This document shows, piece by piece, positions 13,541 to 24,688 of a stretch of 64,000 nt of DNA (positions within the stretch are counted from its first letter, which is position 1; the number at the start of each line of letters is the position of its first letter). A model generated the notes under the pieces. It searched no databases. It had not been told where the DNA came from and saw only the letters and a program-made list of their open reading frames with translations. The stretch comes from Cyclospora cayetanensis (lineage: Eukaryota; Apicomplexa; Conoidasida; Eucoccidiorida; Eimeriidae): positions 285,174-349,173 of the forward strand of contig NW_020312092.1 of the NCBI RefSeq assembly GCF_002999335.1, written 5' to 3'. The position numbers were made by a program, and so were the translations under genes.

Positions 13541-14158
13541 CTACAGCTCGAAGGGCTTATACTGAATATGGTTGCGCCGCTTAGAAAAGAACTGGCTCGC
13601 TACAAGAATCAGCCGGAGGCCTGAAGGAGACAGGGCCCCCCCAGGGCATCCATGGCAGCGCCCTCCATAGGTACCCCTCGGCAAGTTTAACCCCTCAATT
13701 CCGGTTGATTTATAGTTTTGATACTTTTTTTCAAAGTTTTGGCTTTCTCTTAAGCCTCTGTTCCTTCTCCGAAGATGCTCTTCTAATAGCAAGGTCAACA
13801 TTGGATCACCTTCCCCCTGCGGTTCTTCTTTCACGTCCCAGAGCAAACCTCTTTTCACCATTAGGGGCTTTGTATGGCCGTAAGGAATAAGATCTAGCTA
13901 GGGCTTCTGATTCCAACTGCCGACAGCGTATCTCCTTTGTGGGAGGCGGATGTCCCTCCTTTCTCCCCCGGCCGAGCTCGTGGCTGCTTCCGCTCTGACC
14001 CTCCTTTTCCCGCTTTCTTTTATTGATCCTCCTCGCAGAGAATCGCAGCCTTCGCTCCCTTGTATTGCGGAGTCCTCGGGCACAAAGCGAGTCAGGGCGT
14101 TCAAGTCTTCCGCCGACGGCCAGTTCTCTTTGTCCTTCAGCCTGAGCTCGGCGACCAA
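13541..14158 (-). CDS. Possible minus-strand ORF pair, unknown
   Basis: Two overlapping open frames run here. The first (13898-14158) begins near ANTALVAELRLKDKENWPSA and ends with a stop. The second (13541-13861) includes MLTLLLEEHLRRRNRGLRES and ends at 13541. Both are charged and low in hydrophobic runs. The opposite strand is also open (13950-14222), so the coding strand is uncertain. A frameshifted or spliced single protein is possible. No family was recognised. Confidence 0.28.
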
Positions 14159-14363
14159 AGCGGTATTGGCTCGAAAGATCCTTGTAACAAGCTATCCACA
14201 AGCTTCAGAACCTATGGTTTAAGCTGCTTTGTAGAGGCTTGGACTGCGGCTTTGGTATGGAGCAACAATTCTACCCCCTAAAGAATGGGCATCTGAGGAG
14301 AGTCTTCCCTCGCTCATTTCGTCCCTTGCGGTTGCCCGCTCATTGACACCATCAGAAGTCGCC

Positions 14364-15173
14364 ATGATGCTGGTAGCTCAGAAGGAGACAGATGCAGAGG
14401 ACCGGGATAGAGGACTCATAGAGCCTTGGCCTCCACCGGCTACGACGGTGCCAAAGGCTCCAGTGGTGGCCTCTCCTGCTATATCGGTGGAATGGCAGGA
14501 TAACAGCGTTGGGTTGAATGCGCAATCTCCTCCACGTATACTAGAAGGGGGGCTTCCAATTGAACCTCCCCTCTACTTCACTGAATCGCTGGGAGAGCTT
14601 CAGACACACGTGAAGGGAAGACAGGGCGCTCGGCCAAGCAGCAACAGCTGCTGGATGCTGTTGCTGCTTACGCTTAACACCCTTACAGTATGTTGGGTGT
14701 TTTGGCAACTGAAGCAACGAATGGAACAAATGCTTCATTCGCAGGAGGCAGCCCTGGGAGACCTCGCGGATGTTGTCAAGAACCGAGCTCTCCAACTCCA
14801 TGATTTGAGGGCGCCTTTGGGTTCACTCTCTCCCCCAGAATCTTTCCATGACGAGGTGTTTTATGAATGGGGTGCGGTAGACATGGAAAAAGAGGGTTCT
14901 CCGCCGGCAGTAGACCCCTTCAAACAAGAATTCGCAGTGGCGGAGGGTTCACCGCCACTCAAGCAACCTGGGTCGCTGCATCGAGGTCCTGGAACAGGAA
15001 CATTTATCCAGCGATCGAGGACGTATGGCCATTCCGCTGAATTTTTGCTCAGTCCCACAAAGACCTCTGGAAGGCCTCATCTAGGCTCGCAGCGTGTAGG
15101 CTTGGACGAGTTATCAGACGTAGGGCCCCAGCCGCAAAGCAGCCCGAGTGCGGATAGCCAATTGACGGAATGA
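14364..15173 (+). CDS. Single-pass membrane protein, unknown family
   Basis: A single exon encodes 269 aa from the first ATG (14364, tandem ATG ATG) to TGA. The N-terminal 90 residues are Pro/Ala-rich and acidic. One hydrophobic segment of about 20 residues (WMLLLLTLNTLTVCWVFW) follows at roughly residues 97-114, then a short amphipathic helix (LKQRMEQMLHSQEAALGDLA) that could be a coiled coil. The C-terminal half is Ser/Pro-rich and contains two EGSPP motifs about 25 residues apart. There is no signal peptide at the extreme N-terminus, so a type II or tail-in topology is possible. The neighbours do not inform function. Coding potential is good for length and composition, but the family is not recognised and an upstream exon cannot be excluded. 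Confidence 0.6.
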   Translation: MMLVAQKETDAEDRDRGLIEPWPPPATTVPKAPVVASPAISVEWQDNSVGLNAQSPPRILEGGLPIEPPLYFTESLGELQTHVKGRQGARPSSNSCWMLLLLTLNTLTVCWVFWQLKQRMEQMLHSQEAALGDLADVVKNRALQLHDLRAPLGSLSPPESFHDEVFYEWGAVDMEKEGSPPAVDPFKQEFAVAEGSPPLKQPGSLHRGPGTGTFIQRSRTYGHSAEFLLSPTKTSGRPHLGSQRVGLDELSDVGPQPQSSPSADSQLTE

Positions 15174-17168
15174 AGGAATAGAGGGTGGAACTAGGGGAAT
15201 AAAAGGGGAGGAGGGATCTACTGCTTAGTATTTCGACTGCATGCTCTCAATTTGGAGTGCTAAACAGGAAGAAGTCGGGGCACCCCCCGGATCTGCGAAG
15301 GTGGTCACTCGATGCTACTACATTCGGGGCAGGCGATACGCCTGTGAAGTCTTTGCTAAGTGCTGGCTTTAGTTGCGGACTTTGAGCTGCAGAGATGAAT
15401 AGCGAACTGAGCCAATAAGCAGCAGCAGGCCTTTTGGAGTAGATACTGCGCTAAAACACAAGCAACCACGCCGAAACGGTGGGTGTGCTGCATGTGCATT
15501 TCATCACTGTCCTTCTGTCGCTTCCTGAGCGAAAAACCAGACATCTAAGCCCTGTTGTATCCATACGATGGGCTTTTGCTGTAAACAAATGCAAGCAACC
15601 GACGTGCATGCCTGTACCTTTTTAGAAACGGTAGAGCACCCAGGCAGGATTGTCGGGTAGTAAAAAACATAGATGGCGACGATGCAGAGAAGGTTGTTTT
15701 AACAAGGGCCCAAGACTTACAGAGCAAACAAACGTAGAGTATTGCAAGGAATCGCACTAGGGAAGCCACGGAATATTCCTTTTTTGAGTGTATACAAAAC
15801 GCGCCAGTCCCTGTTGATGATCTATGCACATATTGGCTATTACCAGCCCCCAAAACTGCAACTATCAGTAAGGCGATTTGGAAGGTTGTGAGTAGGGGAG
15901 ATCAAACAATGAATTGGCCGATGGTCGATCACCGAGGGAGACACCACGGTTTCGTCTCTCCCTCCCCCACTGCAGCCCGGGAGTGGTTTTTGCGCAGACT
16001 GTTGCATCTCTCTCCCCTTTCGCTCCCTCTGCATGACTAACATTGAATTTCACCCTAGTGAATTATTAAGCGCACATAATTTTTGCTTCATTGGCTCTTT
16101 CATTCCTCGGATGTACGAAAACAGAAACGATGACGACAGACGTCGCCAATCCGCCGCTGCAGCGGTCACCTACGGCAGAAGATGGCCAAGTTAGTTTATC
16201 TCCATAACGTGACCCGTAATTCATAAGAACTAAAGGGAAGGAAAAGGTGAAGAGTGAATGCCTGCACTCAGTCTACAGATTGCCCCCCCTCCCCCGAGAT
16301 CCCCAGCAATCTCAGTCCATGTCATCAGCGTGAAGCTTCTGCTACGTCCCCCCAGAGAATCTGTGTCATGACCCTTCCTGCTCCGTAGCTAGAAGGATTT
16401 TTCCGGCTTTTTGAGCTGCACTTCCCTTTCTTATCGCTAGCTGCTTTCTGCAAGGAATGTACCTACTGCAATTCGCTCGCTTGTAAACTTCCCGTGTCTG
16501 CTTACTTAATGAACGACATTCTAGACTACCCTGCTTCACCCACTTGCTAGGCAGTCTGTCGAGCGTACATTCTTAGAACACTGATGGCTTTGAGCCCAGC
16601 AAGTAATCGAGCACGGAACCGAGCCATCAGCAGCCACCCCTGCAGATGTCTAGTCCAAAGGGAAAATTGCACACGCACAAAAGCAAAGGAACAGGCATTA
16701 CGCGTGCGGCAGAGCTTATGTTACTGCCTCTCCCAACTGATCATTTCGCTGCTGCTTTCCCCATTTGAGGGGGTGCTAGACGCTAACAGGCACAAAAGCC
16801 TTTGCAGCCACTATAGCAACGGGCAGGAGGCGGTAATCGACCATATACACGCATTAGACAAGGATTAAAGCACAGCCTGAATCATGGAACACTCACAGAA
16901 ATCCTAGCATAAACTTTGTAGACGGATGCTCGCTCCATAGGCGCTTTGAAACCGGACCTTGTACAAAAGGGCTCCTCCTGCGTCCAACCGCTAGTGCGGG
17001 CTATAAAGGCACTTGCAAGAGGACGAACGGGGGCCCTTTCCGCTTTAAAGACATATTTTAGAATGCCTCCGGCGCCTAATGAGGTAAAAGGATAATGCAC
17101 AGCATCACGACGTTATTGGTGCTGTTTGTAATATTGACGACAACTTGTTTATCTTTTCGCCTCTGCAG
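15174..17168. other. Intergenic; probably holds the first exon of the LRR gene
   Basis: Short motif-less frames occur on both strands (for example minus 15545-15853 and plus 16584-16868). The LRR gene downstream lacks an in-frame ATG in its first recognised exon, so at least one small exon should lie in the last part of this stretch. I could not fix it. Confidence 0.4.
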
Positions 17169-18546
17169 TTCCCTTCTCCGGAGCAGAGTGCTGCATTCCT
17201 TAAGGACGGCCTAAGCCAGCTGCAGAAGATTCCTTCTGATGGCCGTCTGTGTTGCGTGTCTCTCTCGTTGTCTAGCCGTGGTCTCTCCCAGCTGCTGTTA
17301 GTGTGCGACTTTAGCAAGTTACTCTGCCTCGACGTCTCGAACAACAAGCTGGAGTGTCTTTATCCTGTGAGGCTTGCCGCAAACCTTGTGCACCTCAACG
17401 CCAGAAATAACCTACTCAAGAGTGCAGCAGAACTCTCCGCCAACACAAAACTCCAGACTGCAGACCTCCGGAATAATCACATCGAAGAATTAGGTGAAGA
17501 CGGTAGCTCAGGGGTGTGGCACGTGGTCTAGGGTCCTAAAGGCCTACTGCGCACCCGCCGGGAAACGTGACGGTTAAGAGGTGGAAGTAGAGACAGGGCA
17601 TAGGCTTGGGTAGTGTGCTCACGGTTTATTGATGCAATTTTGTTACATCAGATATTTTCGGGATGGCATTTCGCCTTTGGGAATTGTGATTGCTGTTGCA
17701 AGGTGACTGGCAGTTCAACGGCCGTCTGCGGGTTTTGCTGCTTGGAGGCAACCGGCTGGCATCACTGGCTACCGGCAATTTGAGCAGCAACAGTTTGTTG
17801 CGGGAGCTGGACATAGGAGGCAACAACATATCCTCGCTCGAGCCCCTACCTTACTTGAAGTGTCTAGACACCTTAAATGCCAGCAACAACCTACTCACAA
17901 ATCTCCAAGGCATCCAAGGAGCGCCCAATGTAGTAGTGCTGCACGCCGAGGTTTGTCAACAAGTCTAAAGGTGTCCACTCAAGGGCTTGAGTTTCTATTG
18001 CACCTGACTGTCACGCTGAGGATGTGCGTGTCTTAAACCTTAGGGGAATAAGCTGGAGTCTCTGGATCCCCTGGGCCTGAGGCGAACTCCTTTTCTGCGC
18101 GAGCTGCATGTGCAACTGAATCCGGAGCTCAAAGTGCCACAGCAACTTGCAGGGCTGAGAACCGCTGAGGCCCTGCAGCGCCTCCAGCTGTCTCCAGGAC
18201 CGATTACCTGCTTCCCCCACTGGCGGCTGCACTGCGTCCACATGCTGCCCCAGCTGCTGCAGCTCGACCATGCGCCCATTACAGTGGAAGAACAGGTATG
18301 TATCTGCCATGCACAGGGTTTCACTGACGCACGGCCTTGCACCCCAGAAAGAGCAAACAAGCGCAGGTGCTCTGCCACTGTTCCTGCATGCGTCTGTAGC
18401 TGGCCGCGGCAGAGGCTTTTGGCGACTTGCTTTATGCCCGGCGGAGGGTTTGGGAGTCTTTAATTCCCGAGGAGCCCTTTGTCGATCGTCGCCTTGTAAA
18501 ACTGGTGGGAGCAGGGGAGGCAATATCTCCAGCAACAAAGCACTAG
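17169..18546 (+). CDS. Leucine-rich-repeat protein, LRRC23-like (radial-spoke type)
   Basis: Four exons join in phase: 17169-17493, 17703-17950, 18044-18295 and 18400-18546 (TAG at 18544), giving about 323 aa without the missing first exon. Human LRRC23 is about 343 aa. The start FLKDGLSQL matches the LRRC23 lead-in before its repeats. SDS22-type repeats follow, with motifs such as LLCLDVSNNKLECLYPV, LVHLNARNNLLKSA, LRVLLLGGNRLASL, LRELDIGGNNISSLEPL and LDTLNASNNLLTNLQGI. An LRR-cap region ends in LLQLDHAPITVEEQ followed by the LAAAEAFGDLLYARRRVWES helix. LRRC23 is a radial-spoke protein of motile axonemes. In coccidia only the microgamete is flagellated, so a male-gamete role is inferred. 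Exon 1 precedes 17169 and is unresolved. The stop could instead be spliced away at a GTGGGA donor (18505). Confidence 0.72.
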
Positions 18547-19193
18547 TAGACGAGGCAGAAAGCAGACTACGGGCAATGTGTTTACAGTGTCCGCACATGG
18601 GCGCTACATCGAGGTCGTTACGTTCAAAGTGACAGCATAGGCGCTAAAAAACTAGTGGGACGTCGCAGCAGCATTCCCAGCGGCCCCCGTCGAAACAACA
18701 AGAGGCGCATCGAAAAAGGAGGCCTACTCGTGGCATGTGGCGCGACCGGTCTTGCATAGAGTGACTCGACTGTTCCCGTAGACCTACCTTTAGACGCTAA
18801 CAAAGCGAGCAGGTGCTCCACAAGGGTGCATCGTGCAGTGTCTGGTTGAAAATGTGTGGCTGGGTCGCCTCGCCCGTTAAAAACCACGCCTAGGAGTACC
18901 GCCACAGGAACTCAAAACGTAGGCAACAACCAAAGTATTTCCGCTAAAAGCTGTCTTGTAGGAGATCCCAGGGGACCTCTTTTCCCTTTTGTTGACCCCT
19001 CTGATAATTCGATCTATGGAGCTACTTGCATGTTCTCCTGACGAGCCTTTCGCCTTCTTGAGCTCTATGCCGCCATCCTAGAACGGTTTTTCTCCCATAC
19101 AGTCAAGAGCTTCCACACTGAATGCCGCCCGACAATGCGTGCTCACCCTGCGGCGCTTGGTTGCGATACCCTTGAAAAAACCCTAGTATTCCC
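18547..19193. other. Convergent 3' intergenic region
   Basis: This lies between the stop codons of the LRR gene (+) and the SWAP-like gene (-). It contains only weak frames (plus 18856-19041) and should hold both 3' UTRs. Confidence 0.45.
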
Positions 19194-22100
19194 TTAGCAA
19201 GAGGTGTGGTGCGGACCGGCCTGGCCTGCCTCAGGCGTAGTTGCTGCTGTACTCTCCACTGCTGCTGCTGTTGCCGCTGCCGCCGCTGCTGCTGTCGCTG
19301 CTGCTGCTTCGGGAGAGAGACCAGAAAGCGCGTAGCAATACGCAGAGTAACATGCCATGTAGGTGGCTGCGTCATCCGCGGCACTAGCTGCTGCCATCTG
19401 CTGCAACAACACCTGCAGCTGCGCAGCCGTCTCGGGAGACACCTGACTCTGCCCTGTAGCAAAGTAAGCGGCACTTGTAGCATCCGGTGCTGCTGTGCCT
19501 GCTGCTGGTGGTGCTGCTAAGGCAGCATCGGCTGTTTCTGCTCTCGCAGTAGTGTCTTGTGTTGGCGCTGTTTCGTTCGCTGCTGCGGCTGCATCCTCCG
19601 AAGCGCTGTTCTTCTTGTCTGCAGCGGCCGCAGCAGCAGCTGCTGCTTCTACTGTTTCAAGGTACCCCATGCCCGGTGTTTCTGGCGTCTTCTCAGAGAG
19701 CCGCCTGCATTCTAGCAGCAGTTGCTGCTTCCGCTGCTGGAGGTGGTGATTGAGCTGCAGACGCGCGAGGAAGCTGCGAGCCTGCAGCAGCAACGCGTAT
19801 GACACTTGGCAGGCTCATGGCGCACCCATACGGAGGCCAAAGACTAAACTAGAAGGCCTCATTTGTCAAAAAAAAACGCCGCCTATATACAGTGTTTAAA
19901 GAATGGAAGTTTTAAGAGTGGCGTACGAAGTTGTGCGTTGGTCCTGGGAGAGGCTGCGGCTTTACAAAGCCTTCTTTCTGGATTTCGGCCTCAACACACT
20001 TCAGCACATACCTGAGTACCCCGTTCGCCGCATACCCACCAGCCGCCTCTCTCCCCTTCGGGTGTGCGTCATCGCGCCACTGTTAGTGGTAAGGGAGGGT
20101 GATGAGGGTGAAACTGGAGGCTCGCTCTGTTGGCACAATGTGCCTACTGCGAAACGTGTGTCTCACCGGAAGTATCGAAGGTCCATGGAGGAGGGCCTAA
20201 GGAACGGAAACGTGGAGGCGTCATCTTCGTACTGCAGCAGCACAGCCGCAGGAAACCCCAAAGCCTCCATTCTCAACCCGCCCACTAGATCTTGAGCCTT
20301 GCTAAAGCGCGTCTTAGCCAGCTTTCTAAACTTGCCGTTGTAGCGTGCTTCACGAGCGAAACGTCACCAACGGAGAGAAGAGCGTGCCCAAGTTGCTGTA
20401 CGGACACCGCCGATGCCTGCGCACAAGGAGCCGGCGGACGCCTCCCAAAACGCGAGACATTCGGTAGGACCCCTGCAGGGTGGCTCATCATCGTCAGCGT
20501 GCAAAAGCTCAACAGAAGAAAAGATTTCAACAAGGGCAGTCCCCTTCCACGAAGCTCTCCTGGCCCTTCCCCCTTAGGAGTTGCAGAAGCAAGAAAGAAG
20601 CGTGTCTGGCACACACCCCGCGCGCGGGAGAAAATGCATCTTCCCCGCATTCGAACGCACCTTAGAGAGGCCAAGCTTCGCATTTGGAAGAGCCCAGGGA
20701 GGTTTCTGAGGGAGAGCTTCCATCATTGCATCGATATCTTCTGCATCCATCTGAACATCTCGCTCTGTGGACGGGCCTGCTCCCCGCTTTGGTTTCTTGA
20801 GAGAAAAGCGTGTCAGCCGCAGAGACCGCCAAATGGCAGTTAAGTCTTTCGGATTGCTGCTGCTGCTGTTGCTCGTGCCTTCTTCTTCTCCCGAGTCGTC
20901 ACCCTCATCCTCCCCCGCGTGTCCTCCTTCCTCGTCTGGCCGAGCTGGGGATGGAGCTGCATCTGAGGCTTCCTTAGCTGCTGGCGGAGGCGGCAGCAGT
21001 GCAGAAAGAAGGAGATCCGCTTCTGCAGTGGCAGTAGCAGACGTAAGACACTGCCCTGCCTTTGCATCCGCTGGATGCCGCGATGGCGGAGGAGAAGGAG
21101 GAGGCCGTTTCTTTGGCGGTACTGGAAATACAAGCTGCTCGTTCCCTCCTCCTTTTTGCGACACCGACTGCTTCTCCTCCTGCTGCTGCTGCTGCGGCTG
21201 CTGCGAAATCGCTTCTCTTGGCTGCTTACTCTCCGGTTGCGACTCTTGCTCCTGCTGTAGATCGACTGCGTCCTCCTCTTCCTCATCACTGCCGTACGAT
21301 AGCAGCAGCCCAAGCCCTCCATCAAGCTGACTTTTCTCTTGCTGATTTTTCTCTTGCTGATTTTTCTCTTGCTGCTGTTGCTGCGTTTGCTGTTGCTCCG
21401 TTCCTCTCACTTCCTGTGCTGCTGACTGCCCTTCTCCTGCCTCTTTCTGCTGCTCCTGCTGGCGGCTACTCGCGGGTTTAAGAGAGTACGCAAACTGCAG
21501 CAGCGCTCGGATGCGCGGGGGCAGCAGTTCGGCGCTTCGTGCAACAAGCGAGTGACCCTGCTGCTTCATCCAGACGTAGAAAGGATGCAGGCGATGGCCA
21601 ACTGCGAGAAAAGGCAGCCGGCGCTCTTTGTCTAGCAGCAAGCGGAATTCCATACGTTCGCCCTCCTAAGCCAACACGGAGACCCCACACCGCGAGAGAA
21701 GGAGGGACGGGTAGCAGCCAAAAAGATGATACATAGAGCACCGCAGGGAACGCAGCAAAGAGCCTCGCAGCAGCGCCGACTTCCCTTTAGCAGTTGCGCA
21801 AAAAAACGCAAAAGAGGGCCACACGTGCTGCTTGGAAAGGCACACAGAAGACCACCCTGCTGCTGCTGCGGAAAACCACAGGCCCGCTGCGAGACACACT
21901 CCAGCAAGCCTGCCTCAGCGAAGACTTACCTCGCGCACAAAGTGCGCCGTCCGTTCAACGACTAAGTACTCCCTGAGGTTTTCAGGGAGGCGCAGCTCTG
22001 CGGGCAAGTCTGGAAAGGGAGGCACGAAGCACTCGTCCTCCTGCTGGTGCCGCTGCTGCGGTTGCTGCTGGGAATTTTGCTGCTGTTGTTGCTGCTGGTG

Positions 22101-23801
22101 CTGTTGTTGCTGCTGCTCGTCGTCTGTTTCGCGGTGCTCTGCAATGGCAGCAGACACACTGCCGCCTCTGCCAGGGGGGGTGGCCTCCTCCAGTCTTGAT
22201 TCGTCTGTGGTTGCTGCCTCCGCTGTCGAGGCTTCTTCGAAGGGCTCTAGGGGGGAGGAAGCGGCAGCAGTCGCCATGCCTGCTGCTGCTGCTGGTGCTG
22301 TTGTTGCTGCTGCTGCATTGCGCAGGCGCAGCGCAGCGGCAGCATTTTGAATACAGCACAGCGTACATCCCTCGCGGCCAGCGCCACAGTGAAGAGACGG
22401 GAAAAAGCAGCAGCAAGGCCCCCCAGAGCTGCGAAAAGGGCAGCCAAGCGACCTTCACCCCAGCAGACGCAATCAACAAGGAAGCCTCAACAAGAGTGAC
22501 TGGCGTTTCGAAGACAGACGCAAAATCAGCTCACCTGGCGCGTTGTCAGACTGATCCAGCGCCTCTGGTGGAGGAACCGCAGTATAATCCGGCCCTTCCC
22601 TAAGCATCAAACGTGCAAGAAAACTCTGATTCCTCAAACGCCACCACAATCCTCAAATGTGAAGGCGTAGGAAACGCATACCGAATTGCTGCACACACGT
22701 CTCACGGCCTCTTACCGCTCTGGAGCCGCGTCTCGGTTTGCCGCAGCCGCAGCTACGGCTGCGTTGCCAGCTCGCTGCTTCTTTTTTTGCTGGTGATGGT
22801 GTTGCTGCTGCTGCTGCTCCAAAGTCGGCGTCCACTGTTGCTGCTCCTGCTGCTGCTGCACAGAGGGCAAATCGTCTGAGAAGGCCGCGCGGCGTGGAAG
22901 GTCCTGTAGGCGTGCACACGGATGCAGTAGCAGTGGAACTGCTATCGGGGAAGGGGGAACGTGTGTGCTTGGCATCGATTCGGGAGTCATAACCTCCGGC
23001 AAAAAAGACAGCCCTAGACGCTGAAAGAATTAGTCTAACGACTGCCGATGCTCCTTCTGCCGCATCGAGATGCCTTTGAGCGAGAGAGAGAGAAAGAGAG
23101 CTCAGAGTCTGCCTCCGAGGCGGCCGTTTATGGAACGAGTATCCTTACCTCATAGCGCATCTCTTCTATCTCGCGAGTCTCCTGCAGTGCAGTAAGGCGC
23201 CGCTCTTCACTGCAGTTTTGATGGATGAAGGGGCCGATATTCCCCAATAAGAGCCGCACGTCGTATCTGCACGTGCAGCATGCAGCGAAGACGAGAAAGC
23301 GCCGCGTTGCAGCAGGTCGCAGCATTAGGGAGCAGCAAAATACCGCAATTCGCAGGTATGCTGAGCATCAGCGGGAGCCGCGGGAGGCCTCACGCAGCCT
23401 CGAAGGAGCTTCGCGTGAGCGGCCTCGAGAATCGGAGAGCTTGATTTCCCGAGAAGGTGTGTGTGTTGCAGCGTCAGAGGGTGCAGCTGCTCTACAGAGC
23501 CGATGGTTCACGGAAAATATATAGCAGGGAGGCTGTGTGTGTCTGTATCCGCTTACCGGTCCACTAGGACCTCTTCGCCTTCCACATCGATCTTGATTAG
23601 GCGGCTGTCTGTCGCAGCGGCGACATCGCGTGCAATGCCAAAGCGGCAAGCGTTTCCAACGATGCACAGTCCGCCGCTGCTGGTTCCGGCGCTGCTGCTG
23701 CTGCTGCTGCTGGATGCAGCTGCAGTGCTGCTGCTGCCGATGTTCGTTGCTGAGGCCGCGCTGGTTCGATTGCGCGAGCCTCCCCACGCTGCAGAGGCCA
23801 T
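19194..23801 (-). CDS. SWAP-type splicing regulator (DRY_EERY and SURP domains)
   Basis: Seven exons join in frame on the minus strand: 23557-23801, 23149-23266, 22716-23020, 22535-22599, 21930 to about 22279, 20661-21665 and 19194-19781, for about 891 aa. After a Ser-rich leader, the DRY_EERY (SWAP N-terminal) domain reads CIVGNACRFGIARD, LIKIDVEGEEVLVDR joined across an intron to YDVRLLLGNIG, then EERRLTALQETREIEEMRYE. One SURP module spans an intron: ENLREYLVVERTAHFVRE, then MEFRLLLDKERRLPFLAVG and HRLHPFYVWMKQQ. A long Gln-, acid- and Pro-rich stretch and an Ala-rich C-terminus follow. Suppressor-of-white-apricot proteins are nuclear alternative-splicing regulators that usually carry two SURP modules and an RS tail; here I see one SURP and no RS tail. 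The acceptor inside the CAG tract near 22279 is ambiguous, and the last exon is the least certain. Confidence 0.8.
19903..20088 (+). CDS. Possible nested plus-strand first exon
   Basis: An ATG-initiated frame (MEVLRVAYEVVRWSWERLRL onward) runs 62 codons to a good GTAAGG donor after TTAGTG. It sits inside the 879-bp last intron of the SWAP-like gene on the other strand. No downstream exon or family was identified, so it may be chance. Confidence 0.22.
20770..22330. repeat. CAG/CTG-rich trinucleotide tracts inside SWAP exons
   Basis: Several irregular CTG runs on the plus strand (for example 21176-21206, 21361-21398, 22066-22116 and 22278-22318) read as CAG on the coding minus strand, giving Gln runs, or Ala/Ser in shifted frames. 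Because they stay open in all frames, they create many spurious ORFs on both strands. Confidence 0.8.
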
Positions 23802-24688
23802 TGCTGCTCTCTTCCAGAGCTTGGCTTGAGGGGGAGGGAGAGAACCCCCATGCAGCAACAAGGCCTTACCGCACGGGGGTTTGTCTCGTAGTGGAGGAGT
23901 CTTGCCCCCGCGCACCGACGTGGAGAGGGAGAGGGAGGCCTTTCCTGAGGCAGCAGTTCGAGATTTCGAGGGAGGGAGGCCTTTCCTGAGGCAGCAGTTC
24001 GAGATTTCGAGAGTCGGAGAGTGCGTGATTGCGAGACTTCTTGAGCTGGGGTAGATTTGTTGGGCCATGCGTACCGGGGGAGCAGAATCGGTGCCCGAGC
24101 TGAGGCTGCAGACTCTTCCGCTTCTTGAAATACGAGACACACATACCCACGCACAATAAATTACGGAAAACGGCGGCAGGATAGTGAAGGAGGGAAAGAG
24201 GTGGGTGAGGGGGGAGGGAGGGCAGGGGGGCCCCTAGGGGGGGCCCCCATACTACGCGAAGTCGTATGGGCTGCCCCCCAAATCCCGGCCAGAGGGGCTT
24301 GCTACTGATTGCTGTGACGCTTCCCCAAAATAAAAAGTGCGATCCGGCTGTCGCTATTGGTACTGGTGCAGCCTTCTGGATGAGGCTGCTGCTGCTGCAG
24401 ATGCAAGGCTCCCTGGCTCTGTTCGGTGAAGGGACGCACTCTGCGCGCTGCTGCAGCCACGGCGCTGCCACTGCGGATCGCGTTCCTTATAAGCTGCTGC
24501 CGTCGCATACTACGGAGGAGCCTCCGCGTTAGTGGCTGCGGGAGCAACGGCCTCGGCAGCGGCTAAGCTGCCGCCTTGCCGTCCCCCGCAGCAAACCCTC
24601 GTGTCTGCTAACGCCTTCCCTTTGCGTGGCTGTGGCACTTTCGCGCGGCTTTTCTTCCCCGCTAAGCACCAAACGCTGAGCTTCAAAG
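23802..24688. other. Shared divergent 5' region of SWAP-like and RPB7 genes
   Basis: About 890 bp separate the two start codons (minus 23801, plus 24689), so both promoters must lie here. It holds a 41-bp tandem duplication (23934-24011) and a G/C-run segment near 24200-24250. In-frame ATGs upstream of 23801 exist on the minus strand, so the SWAP start could be earlier. Confidence 0.5.
23934..24011. repeat. 41-bp direct tandem duplication
   Basis: A 37-bp block, beginning GGAGGCCTTTCCTGAGGCAG and ending GATTTCGAG, occurs at 23934-23970 and again at 23975-24011, a period of 41 bp. The copies are identical to the eye. It lies just upstream of the SWAP start codon. Confidence 0.9.

Noticed and set aside
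18110..18598. Frames overlapping the LRR gene exons, such as minus 18011-18598
   Set aside because: The plus-strand exon keeps LRR register and phase across three junctions; the minus frames have no motif.
20767..22603. Leu-, Ser- or Cys-rich plus-strand frames over CTG tracts
   Set aside because: They are products of trinucleotide repeats read on the wrong strand; the minus strand carries DRY_EERY and SURP motifs.
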